Source: Candidatus Stahliibacteriota bacterium (GTDB taxonomy: Bacteria; Hydrothermota; Tepidihabitantia; SM23-42). Taken from it: a DNA stretch of 10,655 nucleotides. Each line of letters opens with the position of its first letter. Within the stretch, counting starts at the first letter, position 1. Position numbers and translations under genes: made by a program. Below the pieces are notes generated by a model, which saw only the letters and a list, made by a program, of their open reading frames with translations, had not been told where the DNA came from and searched no databases. The DNA lies in NCBI GenBank assembly GCA_004376785.1, contig SOIY01000257.1, positions 1 through 10,655 on the forward strand, read 5' to 3'. Positions 1-6,807 of this stretch are shown in pieces.

Positions 1-86
1 ATTAGGATTTCGATATTGTTTATGTCTCACATCGAGTGTTCGACACGAGACGGAATTTCGGATTTAGTATTTGGAATTTTATATTA
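1..86. repeat. Intergenic spacer with dispersed-repeat modules
   Basis: This stretch lies downstream of the minus-strand acyl-CoA dehydrogenase operon and contains no gene. It holds two 13-mers, GGATTTCGATATT (5-17) and GAATTTCGGATTT (53-65), that recur in the spacer at 8051-8206, the first in direct and the second in inverted orientation. Between them is a different core around GTGTTCGACAC (38-48). I see no convincing rho-independent terminator. It is best read as part of a dispersed, modular intergenic repeat. Confidence 0.5.
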
Positions 87-1190
87 CTACCCAATTGTTT
101 CCCTAACAATATTCTCCTTTTCCTCTGCTGGTGAATCACCAAGTACATTAATAACCTGGGCATCACGAAAATAGCGTTCAACCGGATAATCTTTCATATA
201 GCCATACCCGCCAAAGATTTGAATTGCTAATGTAGCGATCTCAACTGCTGCATGTCCTGTGAAGTGTTTGGCTATCGCTGCAGCCCTACTATAATTTTTA
301 TTGGCATCGTATTTCATTGCCGCATCGTAAGTTAAGAGCCGTGACGCCTCGATCTTTGTTGTCATGTCAGCAATCATCTCTCTTACCATACCAAATGATA
401 TGATCGCTTCATTGAACTGAATTCTTTCTTTTGCATATTTTATTGCAGCTTCTGAAGCACCTTGGGCAATGCCGAGAGCGATGGCAGCAAGACAGATTCT
501 TGCCACATCCTGTGTCTCGTGTAAAACAGCGCTACCCTCATCTCCTTTTTTAATCACTGTGCTGGCGGATACTGAATAGTTTTCAAACACAACTTCACTG
601 ATCCCTGCAGCCTTCAGCCCGATAATATTTTGGTTTTTTGATATCTTGATACCAGGTGCTTTATTCTCAACTATGAAAGCCGATACGTCTTTTTTATCAT
701 TAGAGGTTGGCAGGAACATGGTAAATGGACCGTTTGCCTCGGCGTTTAGAACAAAAGGATTTTTGCCTTTTAAGAGCACATTTTCGCCTTGCTGTTCTGT
801 TGTTATTTCATTTGTAGAAAAATTGGCAGAGCCGCCGATAATTTCGCCAGTAGCTGCAAAAGGTAGATATTTTTTCTTTATCTCATCGCTGCCGTATTTC
901 AAAATTGGATAGGCGAAAAAGACATTGTGTGTTGCAATGATTATTGCCGTTGATGTACAGATTTTACTGATCTCTTCTAATGAAACAACGAGTCCAATGA
1001 GATCCAATGCTGTACCACCCATGTCTTCAGGAATCATGGCACCAAGTATACCCATCTCAGCAAGTTGTTTTATATTATCTGAAGGAAAGCTACACGCTTT
1101 ATCATTTTCATCAACTTTTTCCGAAATAACCTGTTGAGCAAATTTTCTTAATTCATTTTGTAGTAATACACATTCTTGATTTAATTCCAT
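87..1190 (-). CDS. Acyl-CoA dehydrogenase-family protein, catalytically degenerate (probable partner subunit)
   Basis: This 367-residue protein has the ACAD fold along its whole length: an N-terminal helical part, a middle beta part and a C-terminal helical part ending in a recognisable QIFGGYGY...RYFRDA block (324-344). Key active-site elements are missing. The usual LTE...AGSD loop that touches the flavin ring is replaced by a shorter unrelated stretch (about 119-136). The position of the catalytic Glu (E358 in the upstream paralogue) is Gly351, and the alternative isovaleryl/long-chain type Glu on helix G is also absent (DVAR, 228-231). By contrast R256/F259 and Q324/G327/G328, which in the family contact FAD bound to the neighbouring subunit, are kept. 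The ATG overlaps the upstream stop (TAATG) behind an AAGGAG ribosome site, so translation is coupled. I infer a non-catalytic subunit of a heteromeric ACAD. A divergent enzyme with another base is the alternative. Confidence 0.9.
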   Translation of the reverse strand: MELNQECVLLQNELRKFAQQVISEKVDENDKACSFPSDNIKQLAEMGILGAMIPEDMGGTALDLIGLVVSLEEISKICTSTAIIIATHNVFFAYPILKYGSDEIKKKYLPFAATGEIIGGSANFSTNEITTEQQGENVLLKGKNPFVLNAEANGPFTMFLPTSNDKKDVSAFIVENKAPGIKISKNQNIIGLKAAGISEVVFENYSVSASTVIKKGDEGSAVLHETQDVARICLAAIALGIAQGASEAAIKYAKERIQFNEAIISFGMVREMIADMTTKIEASRLLTYDAAMKYDANKNYSRAAAIAKHFTGHAAVEIATLAIQIFGGYGYMKDYPVERYFRDAQVINVLGDSPAEEKENIVRETIG

Positions 1191-2347
1191 TATTTCTCCT
1201 TGTCCTTCTCTCTTGTTCCCATTTCCCTTGTGAGTTCAATGGCAATCACTGCACGTTGAATTTGACTGGTTCCTTCATAAATCTGGGTGATCTTGGCATC
1301 GCGCAGTCTTTTTTCTATATGATATTCCTTTAATACACCATAGAGCCCCAAAATTTCAATTGCTTCAGTTGTAACCTTCATTGCTATATCAGAAGGATAA
1401 AGTTTAGCAAATGACGATTCTTTGGAAAAACCTCTTGTTCCAGAATCGATCATGCGCGCAGCTGCGTAAATCAATGCGCGTGCTGCCTCAATCTCAGTTG
1501 CCATATCAGCAACCTTTCTTTGAATATACTGGTTGTTTAAAAGATCGTGTTTGTAGGTAAAATCCAGTACTGATTCAAATGCACCCTGGGCAATGCCGAG
1601 AGCCATAGCACCAACGCCCGGTCGCGCGCGATCAAAATTGCGCATTGTGTAAATAAAACCCATTCCTTCTTTACCCATTAGATTTTCTTTTGGAATTTTA
1701 CAATCCTCAAACACAAGTTCTGTTGTGACTGATGTCCTGATGCCCAGTTTATTTTCCTCTTTACCATATGATAATCCAGGCATGTCCTTTTCCACGATGA
1801 ATGCCGAGATGCCGCGTGCGCCTCTGGATTTATCAGTAGAGGCAAGTACAGTATATACGTCAGAAACACTGGCATTAGAAATAAATTGTTTTACTCCATT
1901 CAGAATATAATAATCGCCTTCTTTTCTTGCTACTGTTTGTATATTTGCTACATCACTGCCAGCACTGGCTTCAGTCAATCCAAAGGCACAGAGTAATTCA
2001 CCCGTAGCAATTTTTGGCAGATATTTTTTCTTCTGTTCTTCAGTTGCAAAATGGACGATAGGTCCACTGCCCAATGCACCAACTGCATAGGCAGTTGCGG
2101 CGCCAGCGCAGATCCGTGCAATCTCTTCACACACAATACACATATCCATAATTTTTTCTCCGGTTCCACCATACTCCTCTGGGATAAAGATCTTCAATAA
2201 GCCCTGTCTCCCCATTTCTTTGACTAATTCAAGAGGAAATTCACCCTTTTCATCCATTTCATCGCGTATTGGCAGGACAAGGTTTTCTGCTATTTCGCGT
2301 GCTTTTTGTTTTAGTTTTTTTTCATCGTCGTTGAAAAAATATTCCAT
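1190..2347 (-). CDS. Acyl-CoA dehydrogenase, catalytic-type subunit
   Basis: This 385-residue flavoprotein should oxidise an acyl-CoA thioester to the 2,3-enoyl-CoA and pass electrons to an electron-transfer flavoprotein. The length is typical. Visible family marks are the flavin loop GLTEASAGSD (123-132), the ADMATEIEAAR helix (280-290) and the catalytic-base block IYEGTSQIQR (356-365) with Glu358. Unusually, the region that normally carries R-x-x-F-G is shortened and reads KHDLLNNQ (266-273), and the usual Q-x-x-G-G motif is EILGL (331-335). Both normally contact FAD of the adjacent subunit. Start: ATG preceded by AAGGAGG (2352-2358) four bases upstream. It is the first gene of a two-gene operon, and its presumed leader carries palindromic repeats. 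No ETF or CoA ligase gene is in the window, so the substrate cannot be named. Confidence 0.95.
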   Translation of the reverse strand: MEYFFNDDEKKLKQKAREIAENLVLPIRDEMDEKGEFPLELVKEMGRQGLLKIFIPEEYGGTGEKIMDMCIVCEEIARICAGAATAYAVGALGSGPIVHFATEEQKKKYLPKIATGELLCAFGLTEASAGSDVANIQTVARKEGDYYILNGVKQFISNASVSDVYTVLASTDKSRGARGISAFIVEKDMPGLSYGKEENKLGIRTSVTTELVFEDCKIPKENLMGKEGMGFIYTMRNFDRARPGVGAMALGIAQGAFESVLDFTYKHDLLNNQYIQRKVADMATEIEAARALIYAAARMIDSGTRGFSKESSFAKLYPSDIAMKVTTEAIEILGLYGVLKEYHIEKRLRDAKITQIYEGTSQIQRAVIAIELTREMGTREKDKEK

Positions 2348-2360
2348 CAGACCTCCTTAT

Positions 2361-2373
2361 CCGCCTTAGGCGG
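2361..2373. repeat. GC-rich perfect palindrome next to the ACAD ribosome site
   Basis: CCGCCT-T-AGGCGG is a perfect 6-bp inverted repeat around one central base. On the minus strand it ends two bases before the AAGGAGG ribosome site of the acyl-CoA dehydrogenase gene. In RNA the five outer pairs could close a three-base loop. It may be a dispersed repeat fragment or influence ribosome access; nothing more can be said from the sequence. Confidence 0.5.
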
Positions 2374-2417
2374 CTAAATACCTAAAATCCAAAATTCCTA
2401 AAATACCTAAACTTCAA

Positions 2418-2486
2418 TCGAGGTTTGAAAACCTCTCCCACAAATATTTTAGCTCTTTAAATGTGGGAGCGACTTCTAAGTCGCGA
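2418..2486. repeat. Inverted pair of REP-like palindromes (BIME-like element)
   Basis: Two 25-base units face each other. The right unit (2462-2486, plus strand) is TGTGGGAG followed by the hairpin GCGACTT-CT-AAGTCGC and GA. The left unit (2418-2442, minus strand) is TGTGGGAG followed by GAGGTTT-TC-AAACCTC and GA. In both, the last G of TGTGGGAG is also the first base of the hairpin. The two TGTGGGAG ends can also pair with each other across a 19-base AT-rich loop. The layout of a GTGG-type foot followed by a palindrome matches bacterial REP elements of the RAYT-associated class, and an inverted pair is a BIME. No RAYT transposase gene is in the window. The element lies in the presumed 5' leader of the ACAD operon. 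Confidence 0.72.
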
Positions 2487-2510
2487 TTATAACGTTAAAC
2501 GATTTTTTAT

Positions 2511-2538
2511 AGTTTACCAAATTTTATCATAATGTCAA
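2511..2538 (-). promoter_or_regulatory. Candidate sigma70-like promoter for the ACAD operon
   Basis: On the minus strand there is a perfect TTGACA (plus 2533-2538), a 16-base spacer and TAAACT (plus 2511-2516, 4 of 6 matches to TATAAT). Transcription would start near 2504 and give a leader of about 155 bases that includes the REP-like pair and the GC-rich palindrome. The weak -10 keeps confidence modest. Confidence 0.4.
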
Positions 2539-2576
2539 GGCTGCCAAAATCGGTATTTCACTCTCCAACATTTGTC

Positions 2577-2604
2577 TTGACATTTCAACAAATATGAATA
2601 CTAT
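2577..2604 (+). promoter_or_regulatory. Candidate promoter for the seven-gene plus-strand operon
   Basis: TTGACA (2577-2582), a 16-base spacer and TACTAT (2599-2604, 4 of 6 matches). The expected start point, about seven bases beyond the -10, coincides with the ATG at 2611, and no Shine-Dalgarno sequence precedes that ATG. The pair therefore suggests a leaderless transcript. Confidence 0.45.
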
Positions 2605-2610
2605 TATTCG

Positions 2611-3831
2611 ATGTCCTTGATTTTACTCTTAATAATAGCAGGGATTAATGTTGATGTCTTTGATACATCAAATGATGATGTTTCATGTAATATTGTAGCT
2701 TTAGCAAGTAATGCAGTTGTAGGTTCGTTAGAACACTTGAAAAGTTCGGAGTTCCCTGCACCTCCAACAAATGTTTTGCCAAAGGATAAACCTAATGATG
2801 CAGGTGGTAGTATCATTCTTACCTGGATGAAGTCTGTTGATGATGTAGAAGAAAATGAATTAGTAAAAGAGTATCAGGTATTTCGCTCCAGTTCCCTGGA
2901 TAGGGAATTTGAATTGATCGGAACTGCAAGTAAGGGTTTTGAGAAATATGTTGACGGTACGACAATTGATGGCACTCAATATTATTACATGGTAAAAGCC
3001 TCTGATGGTGTATCATATTCCCAACCAGCAAGAAGTGAAGCAGTTAGCTCAAGTGCTCAGTGGTTTCATACTGGTAGGATAAACATGCTCGTGGCTACAG
3101 TAATAATTTCCTTCCTTATATTATGGTTTATAAGACAGGCAAAAAGCGGTAAGGAACTTTACATTCGCCCCATTGCCGGATTAGAAGCGGTGGATGATGC
3201 CGTAGGAAGGGCAACAGAAATGGGAAAACCAATTATGTACATTCCTGGTATTATGGACATGGATAACATGCAGACAATTGCCAGTGTAATTATTCTTGGT
3301 AGAGTAGCACGTAAGGCAGCCCAATATGAGACCACTTTGTTAGTTCCTTGCTGTAGGTCAATTGTCATGAGTGCTGCCCAGGAAACTGTCAAGGAAGCCT
3401 ATTTCGATGCTGGCAGACCTGATGCCTTTAATGCAGACAAAATCAACTATTTGACTGACGACCAGTTTGGCTATGCTGCTGGTGTGAATGGCATGATGCT
3501 CAGGGAAAAGCCAGGAGCAATATTCTACATGGGTGCATTCTATGCAGAATCTTTGATCTTGGCAGAAACCGGACATTCTACCGGAGCCATTCAGATTGCC
3601 GGAACTGCTATGCCGTCTCAATTACCTTTCTTTGTTACGGCATGTGATTACACGCTTATTGGAGAAGAGCTTTTTGCGGCAAGTGCTTATCTTTCAAAAG
3701 AGCCCCTGCTCCTTGGAAGTCTCAAAGGACAGGATATGGGAAAGGCGATTTTAATTGCTATTCTTGTAGGTGGAGTAATTCTGGTGAGTTTCGGATTCTC
3801 GAAAATAATCGCCTGGTTGACGACTGGATAA
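2611..3831 (+). CDS. Membrane-anchored FN3-domain protein with large alpha/beta domain of unknown function
   Basis: 406 residues. A short hydrophobic start (3-12, no basic n-region) may act as a signal or anchor. Residues about 48-142 fit a fibronectin type III domain: the P-x-x-P linker, SIILTW strand (67-72), YQVFRS strand (88-93) and QYYYMVKASDG (123-133). A TM helix follows (about 156-174) and is flanked on its C-side by basic residues, so the alpha/beta domain (about 183-373) should be cytoplasmic. A second TM helix (377-398) ends the protein. I believe the large domain corresponds to the family labelled DUF6754, but I could not check this. It heads a four-gene membrane cassette. Its domain shows spaced similarity to that of the gene at 4453. 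In-frame sequence upstream of the ATG reaches a stop at 2578-2580 with no other standard start. Function is unknown; FN3 suggests extracytoplasmic protein or glycan contacts. Confidence 0.85.
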   Translation: MSLILLLIIAGINVDVFDTSNDDVSCNIVALASNAVVGSLEHLKSSEFPAPPTNVLPKDKPNDAGGSIILTWMKSVDDVEENELVKEYQVFRSSSLDREFELIGTASKGFEKYVDGTTIDGTQYYYMVKASDGVSYSQPARSEAVSSSAQWFHTGRINMLVATVIISFLILWFIRQAKSGKELYIRPIAGLEAVDDAVGRATEMGKPIMYIPGIMDMDNMQTIASVIILGRVARKAAQYETTLLVPCCRSIVMSAAQETVKEAYFDAGRPDAFNADKINYLTDDQFGYAAGVNGMMLREKPGAIFYMGAFYAESLILAETGHSTGAIQIAGTAMPSQLPFFVTACDYTLIGEELFAASAYLSKEPLLLGSLKGQDMGKAILIAILVGGVILVSFGFSKIIAWLTTG

Positions 3832-3835
3832 TTAA

Positions 3836-4456
3836 ATGAAGAAACAGATTCCTTTAATTATAACATTTATTGCAGGTATGGTGATGGTATTGCAGTTTTT
3901 TATTCCTCATAGACCATTTTCAGACTTGCAGCAGCTTTTTAATTCATGGTTTTTGATCATTACTGTTTTTGCAATGATATTGGGTCTTGGGAATCTGCTT
4001 AAGGTTCATACCAAACGCTTGCAGCGTAAACCGAAAGGTTGGTGGTATAGTATTGTTTTGCTTGCAGGATTTGCTATTATGTTTATCGCAGGAATGGTAT
4101 GGGGAATTGAGCGTGGCACTTTTTTTGACTTTCTCTTTTGGAATGTGCATTTACCAATGTCGTCGATGATGTTCGCACTCCTCGCTTTTTTTGTAGCATC
4201 TGCATCCTATCGAGCATTCAGGGCGCGCACGCCTGAAGCAACCTTATTGCTTATTTCCGCAATCTTGGTAATGATTGGTCGAGTTCCACTTGGCAATTAT
4301 ATATGGGATAAATTACCTTTAGTAAGTGATTGGATCATGAGTTATCCAAATATGGCAGGTCAGCGGGCAATCATGATCGGTATAGCTCTTGGTATTGTTT
4401 CTACATCACTGAGAATCATATTAGGGATTGAAAGAACGTATCTCTCAGGGAAATGA
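3836..4456 (+). CDS. Six-TM integral membrane protein of unknown function
   Basis: 206 residues, with hydrophobic segments at roughly 6-23, 37-55, 69-89, 104-124, 134-151 and 176-196. A basic stretch (HTKRLQRKPKG, 58-68) between TM2 and TM3 should lie in the cytoplasm. The start is four bases after the previous stop with no clear ribosome site, which suggests translational coupling. The stop overlaps the next gene's ATG (ATGA). I do not recognise a catalytic motif. Given its fixed place between two anchored alpha/beta proteins, a structural or channel-forming role in a shared membrane complex is plausible but only inferred. Confidence 0.82.
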   Translation: MKKQIPLIITFIAGMVMVLQFFIPHRPFSDLQQLFNSWFLIITVFAMILGLGNLLKVHTKRLQRKPKGWWYSIVLLAGFAIMFIAGMVWGIERGTFFDFLFWNVHLPMSSMMFALLAFFVASASYRAFRARTPEATLLLISAILVMIGRVPLGNYIWDKLPLVSDWIMSYPNMAGQRAIMIGIALGIVSTSLRIILGIERTYLSGK

Positions 4457-5277
4457 ATATTATAGAACGTTTTGAAAAAATAGACCGAAGAATAATATTC
4501 TTGCTCGTCCTGTTCGCAGTGATTATACCACTGCTTTTCCCCATAGGTTTTGAAATTAAGGTGAGTGCACCGGTTCAAAAATTCTATGATGCTATTGAAG
4601 CGCTCCCTCCTGGTTCTATGGTGCTCGTATCAAGCGAATATGATCCGTCTACAATGCCCGAAGTCTATCCCATGAATCAAGCATTGGCTCGGCATTGTTT
4701 TGCAAAGGATCTAAAGATTATTGGAATGGGACTCTGGCCACAAGGGATTCCTCTTAATCAGGCATCAATGGAGCAGGCTGCTGAGGAATACGGAAAGGAG
4801 TATGGTGTCGACTATGTGAATCTTGGATACAAAGCCGGCGGTATTGTTGTTATCTCTTCTGCGGCTGAAAACATACCGAAAACATTTCCCTTAGATTATA
4901 CAGGGCGTCCAATAGGAGAATTCGAAATAATGAAGGGGGTAAGGAATTTTGATAATATCGATTTCATAATCAGCCTTTCAGCAGGTGATCCAGGTGTACG
5001 AGAGTGGATAATGATTGCTCAAGGAAGATATGGAAAGAAAGTAGCGTGCGGTGTTACTGCGGTGAGTGCTCCTGCATTCTATCCCTATTTGAATGCAGGG
5101 CAACTTCAAGGATTAATAGGAGGTATGAAAGGAGCAGCTGAGTACGAGACCATACTTGAAACAAGTGGCACTGCTTCTCGGGGTATGGATGCACAATCAA
5201 TAGCTCATGGATTGATAATTTTTTTCATTCTGTTTGCTAATTTCTTCTACCTGCTCGGTAAAAGGAGAAAAAAATGA
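4453..5277 (+). CDS. Bitopic membrane protein with extracytoplasmic alpha/beta domain, unknown function
   Basis: 274 residues. An N-terminal TM helix (about 14-32) follows basic RR (12-13) and a C-terminal TM helix (about 252-268) is followed by KRRKK, so both ends should be cytoplasmic and residues 35-248 outside the membrane. The central domain alternates strands and helices (MVLVSS at 56-61, LKIIGMG at 87-93, GIVVISS at 130-136, IDFIISLSAG at 169-178). It can be laid along the domain of the gene at 2611: M-x7/8-D-x3-M near the start, an AR-led helix, a Y-x-AG motif and a late G-x-L/E-L segment. This suggests diverged paralogues with opposite membrane orientation. It overlaps both neighbours by four bases (ATGA). 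No enzyme motif is recognised. Confidence 0.83.
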   Translation: MNIIERFEKIDRRIIFLLVLFAVIIPLLFPIGFEIKVSAPVQKFYDAIEALPPGSMVLVSSEYDPSTMPEVYPMNQALARHCFAKDLKIIGMGLWPQGIPLNQASMEQAAEEYGKEYGVDYVNLGYKAGGIVVISSAAENIPKTFPLDYTGRPIGEFEIMKGVRNFDNIDFIISLSAGDPGVREWIMIAQGRYGKKVACGVTAVSAPAFYPYLNAGQLQGLIGGMKGAAEYETILETSGTASRGMDAQSIAHGLIIFFILFANFFYLLGKRRKK

Positions 5278-5930
5278 TTGAGACACTCGGAATCTGGATA
5301 GCTGCGCTTCTCACCTTATGTATACTCAGTTTTCTCTATAAAGACAACCCCTTTTATAAATTTGCCGAGCATCTATTTGTGGGTGTGTCTGCAGCGTACT
5401 GGGCAGTCTATTCCTATTTTAATATCTTGCTGCCAAATTTAATACAACCTCTTTTTGGACAAGGACAATTTCTTTTAATCATTCCTCTTGTGCTTGGGAT
5501 TATGATGATAATGAGACTGTTTCCAAAAGTGGGTTGGATGTCACGCTGGCCTCTCGCCTTTATCGTAGGTTCTTATTCTGGTTATCACCTGATCACGTAT
5601 CTTCAGAGTAATGCAGTGGAACAGGTAAGGGCTACGCTTGTTCCATTTGTACAAATAGAAAGCTGGAAGAATCTGTTTACCGGTCCCGGAGTGATTACCT
5701 TTCTTAATGCGATTGCAATTCCTGTAGTAATAGTTGGGGTCATCACAGGTATCATTTATTTCTTCTTTTCTAAAGAACATAAAGGTGTGTTTGGTGGGTT
5801 AGCGAGAATAGGTGTGTGGTTTCTGATGATTGCATTCGGGGCATCATTCGGTTACACGGTTATGGCACGTATTTCGCTTTTAATTGGAAGAATGTATTTT
5901 TTGCTACATAATTGGTTGCATTTGATTTAA
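5274..5930 (+). CDS. Polytopic membrane protein of unknown function
   Basis: 218 residues, with about six hydrophobic segments (3-21, 30-50, 64-80, 90-110, 143-166, 177-205). The loop after TM1 carries a distinctive polar and aromatic motif, YKDNPFYKFAEH (22-33), leading into TM2, which may be a family signature. The start has a good ribosome site (AAAGGAG, 5261-5267) six bases before an ATG that overlaps the previous stop. It ends with a TAATG overlap into the DUF4388 gene, tying the membrane cassette to the signalling genes. No transporter or enzyme family is recognised. Confidence 0.83.
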   Translation: MIETLGIWIAALLTLCILSFLYKDNPFYKFAEHLFVGVSAAYWAVYSYFNILLPNLIQPLFGQGQFLLIIPLVLGIMMIMRLFPKVGWMSRWPLAFIVGSYSGYHLITYLQSNAVEQVRATLVPFVQIESWKNLFTGPGVITFLNAIAIPVVIVGVITGIIYFFFSKEHKGVFGGLARIGVWFLMIAFGASFGYTVMARISLLIGRMYFLLHNWLHLI

Positions 5931-6769
5931 TGGCTGGATTTGAAATAAATCTTAAAGAATTTATACTTGGTGATGTTTTACAATTCCTGGCGCGGGTTAA
6001 GAAATCAGGTGTTTTAAAAATTTTCGGCGGAGTTTCTGGGGAGATATATCTACAGGATGGTTTGGTCATACATGCAACAGACGGTTCGGAAAAAGGCATG
6101 GAGGCATTATTTAATCTTTCTTTTGTAGATCTGGATAAAGCAAACTTTGAACTTGGTGTTAGCTCTCCAGAGCAAACAATCTCTGAAGAACTTGGAAAGT
6201 TAACCGAAGATATTGAAAAGAGACGTATTGAGTTTGAGGAGATCAAGAAAAAACTACCCCCACTTGAAACAATACTCACAAAGTCAACTAAGGATTTGGA
6301 ATCTGGCGTTGCCCTAAGAAGAACTGACTGGCAGATTCTTGCATTGATTGATGGTAAAAGAAAATTGGGCGACGTGATTGACGAGTCGAAGATTGGTGGT
6401 TATGAAGCGACAAAAACTGTTGTTTGGTTAAAAGATCAGGGATTGGTTGATGATGCGGCTGCCGCAGAAAGAGTTATGTCAAAACTCACAGAATTCTTAA
6501 GAGTTCTTTTTGAAAATTTTGCAAAAAATGGGTTAAATTGGCTGAAGAAATGGTCTGAGGTTAATGCAAATAATAAGAAGACACTTGATGCTTTGCAAAT
6601 TAATGAAGAGACATTGGACATTGAGATAAAGACTGGATTGACATCTGCTGAAATTGACGAGGCACTTAAAAATCTTGAGGAATTTATTGATGTTGAGGGA
6701 CCAAAAGTGTATGGCAAACTTCTTTTCAGGAAAAAATTTGAAGATTTCAAAAAGAAAATTAAGCTTTAA
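5930..6769 (+). CDS. DUF4388 (PATAN) plus winged-helix-like signalling protein
   Basis: 279 residues from the ATG at 5930, chosen because it overlaps the upstream stop as TAATG; a TTG six codons earlier is less likely. Residues about 1-90 match the DUF4388/PATAN pattern: a short helix (DVLQFLARVKKSG, 15-27), a strand LKIF, then GEIYLQDGLVIHA (37-49) and an EALFNL helix. A charged, coiled-coil-like stretch follows (88-112). Then comes a winged-helix-like block, W-QILALIDGKRKLGDVI (134-150) to VVWLKDQGLVDD (164-175), often paired with DUF4388. The C-terminal 100 residues are helical and charged and resemble the tails of the next two proteins. It is a cytoplasmic signalling or scaffold protein by family knowledge. 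No GTPase partner is in the window. Confidence 0.85.
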   Translation: MAGFEINLKEFILGDVLQFLARVKKSGVLKIFGGVSGEIYLQDGLVIHATDGSEKGMEALFNLSFVDLDKANFELGVSSPEQTISEELGKLTEDIEKRRIEFEEIKKKLPPLETILTKSTKDLESGVALRRTDWQILALIDGKRKLGDVIDESKIGGYEATKTVVWLKDQGLVDDAAAAERVMSKLTEFLRVLFENFAKNGLNWLKKWSEVNANNKKTLDALQINEETLDIEIKTGLTSAEIDEALKNLEEFIDVEGPKVYGKLLFRKKFEDFKKKIKL

Positions 6770-6780
6770 TCATATGTTAG

Positions 6781-6801
6781 CTATTCGCTTTTGACGGATA
6801 G
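6781..6801 (+). other. Small hairpin overlapping the ribosome site of the Roadblock-like gene
   Basis: CTATTCG (6781-6787) can pair with CGGATAG (6795-6801), with one G-U pair and a seven-base loop. The only Shine-Dalgarno-like bases for the ATG at 6808 (AGGA, 6800-6803) are partly inside this stem. It might damp translation of the downstream gene. The stem is short and could be chance. Confidence 0.25.
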
Positions 6802-6807
6802 GATAAT

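Noticed and set aside
646..1137. Two plus-strand open frames inside the degenerate ACAD gene
   Set aside because: They are shadows of a full-length ACAD-family coding sequence and show no start signal or domain of their own.
5912..5929. TTG start adding six residues to the DUF4388 protein
   Set aside because: The ATG at 5930 overlaps the upstream stop as TAATG, a pattern used at other junctions in the window, and the DUF4388 domain begins right after it.
5860..6279. 139-codon open frame on the minus strand
   Set aside because: It is antisense to the DUF4388 gene, Ser-rich in the way that antisense frames of acidic/Lys-rich genes are, and has no ribosome site or recognisable domain.
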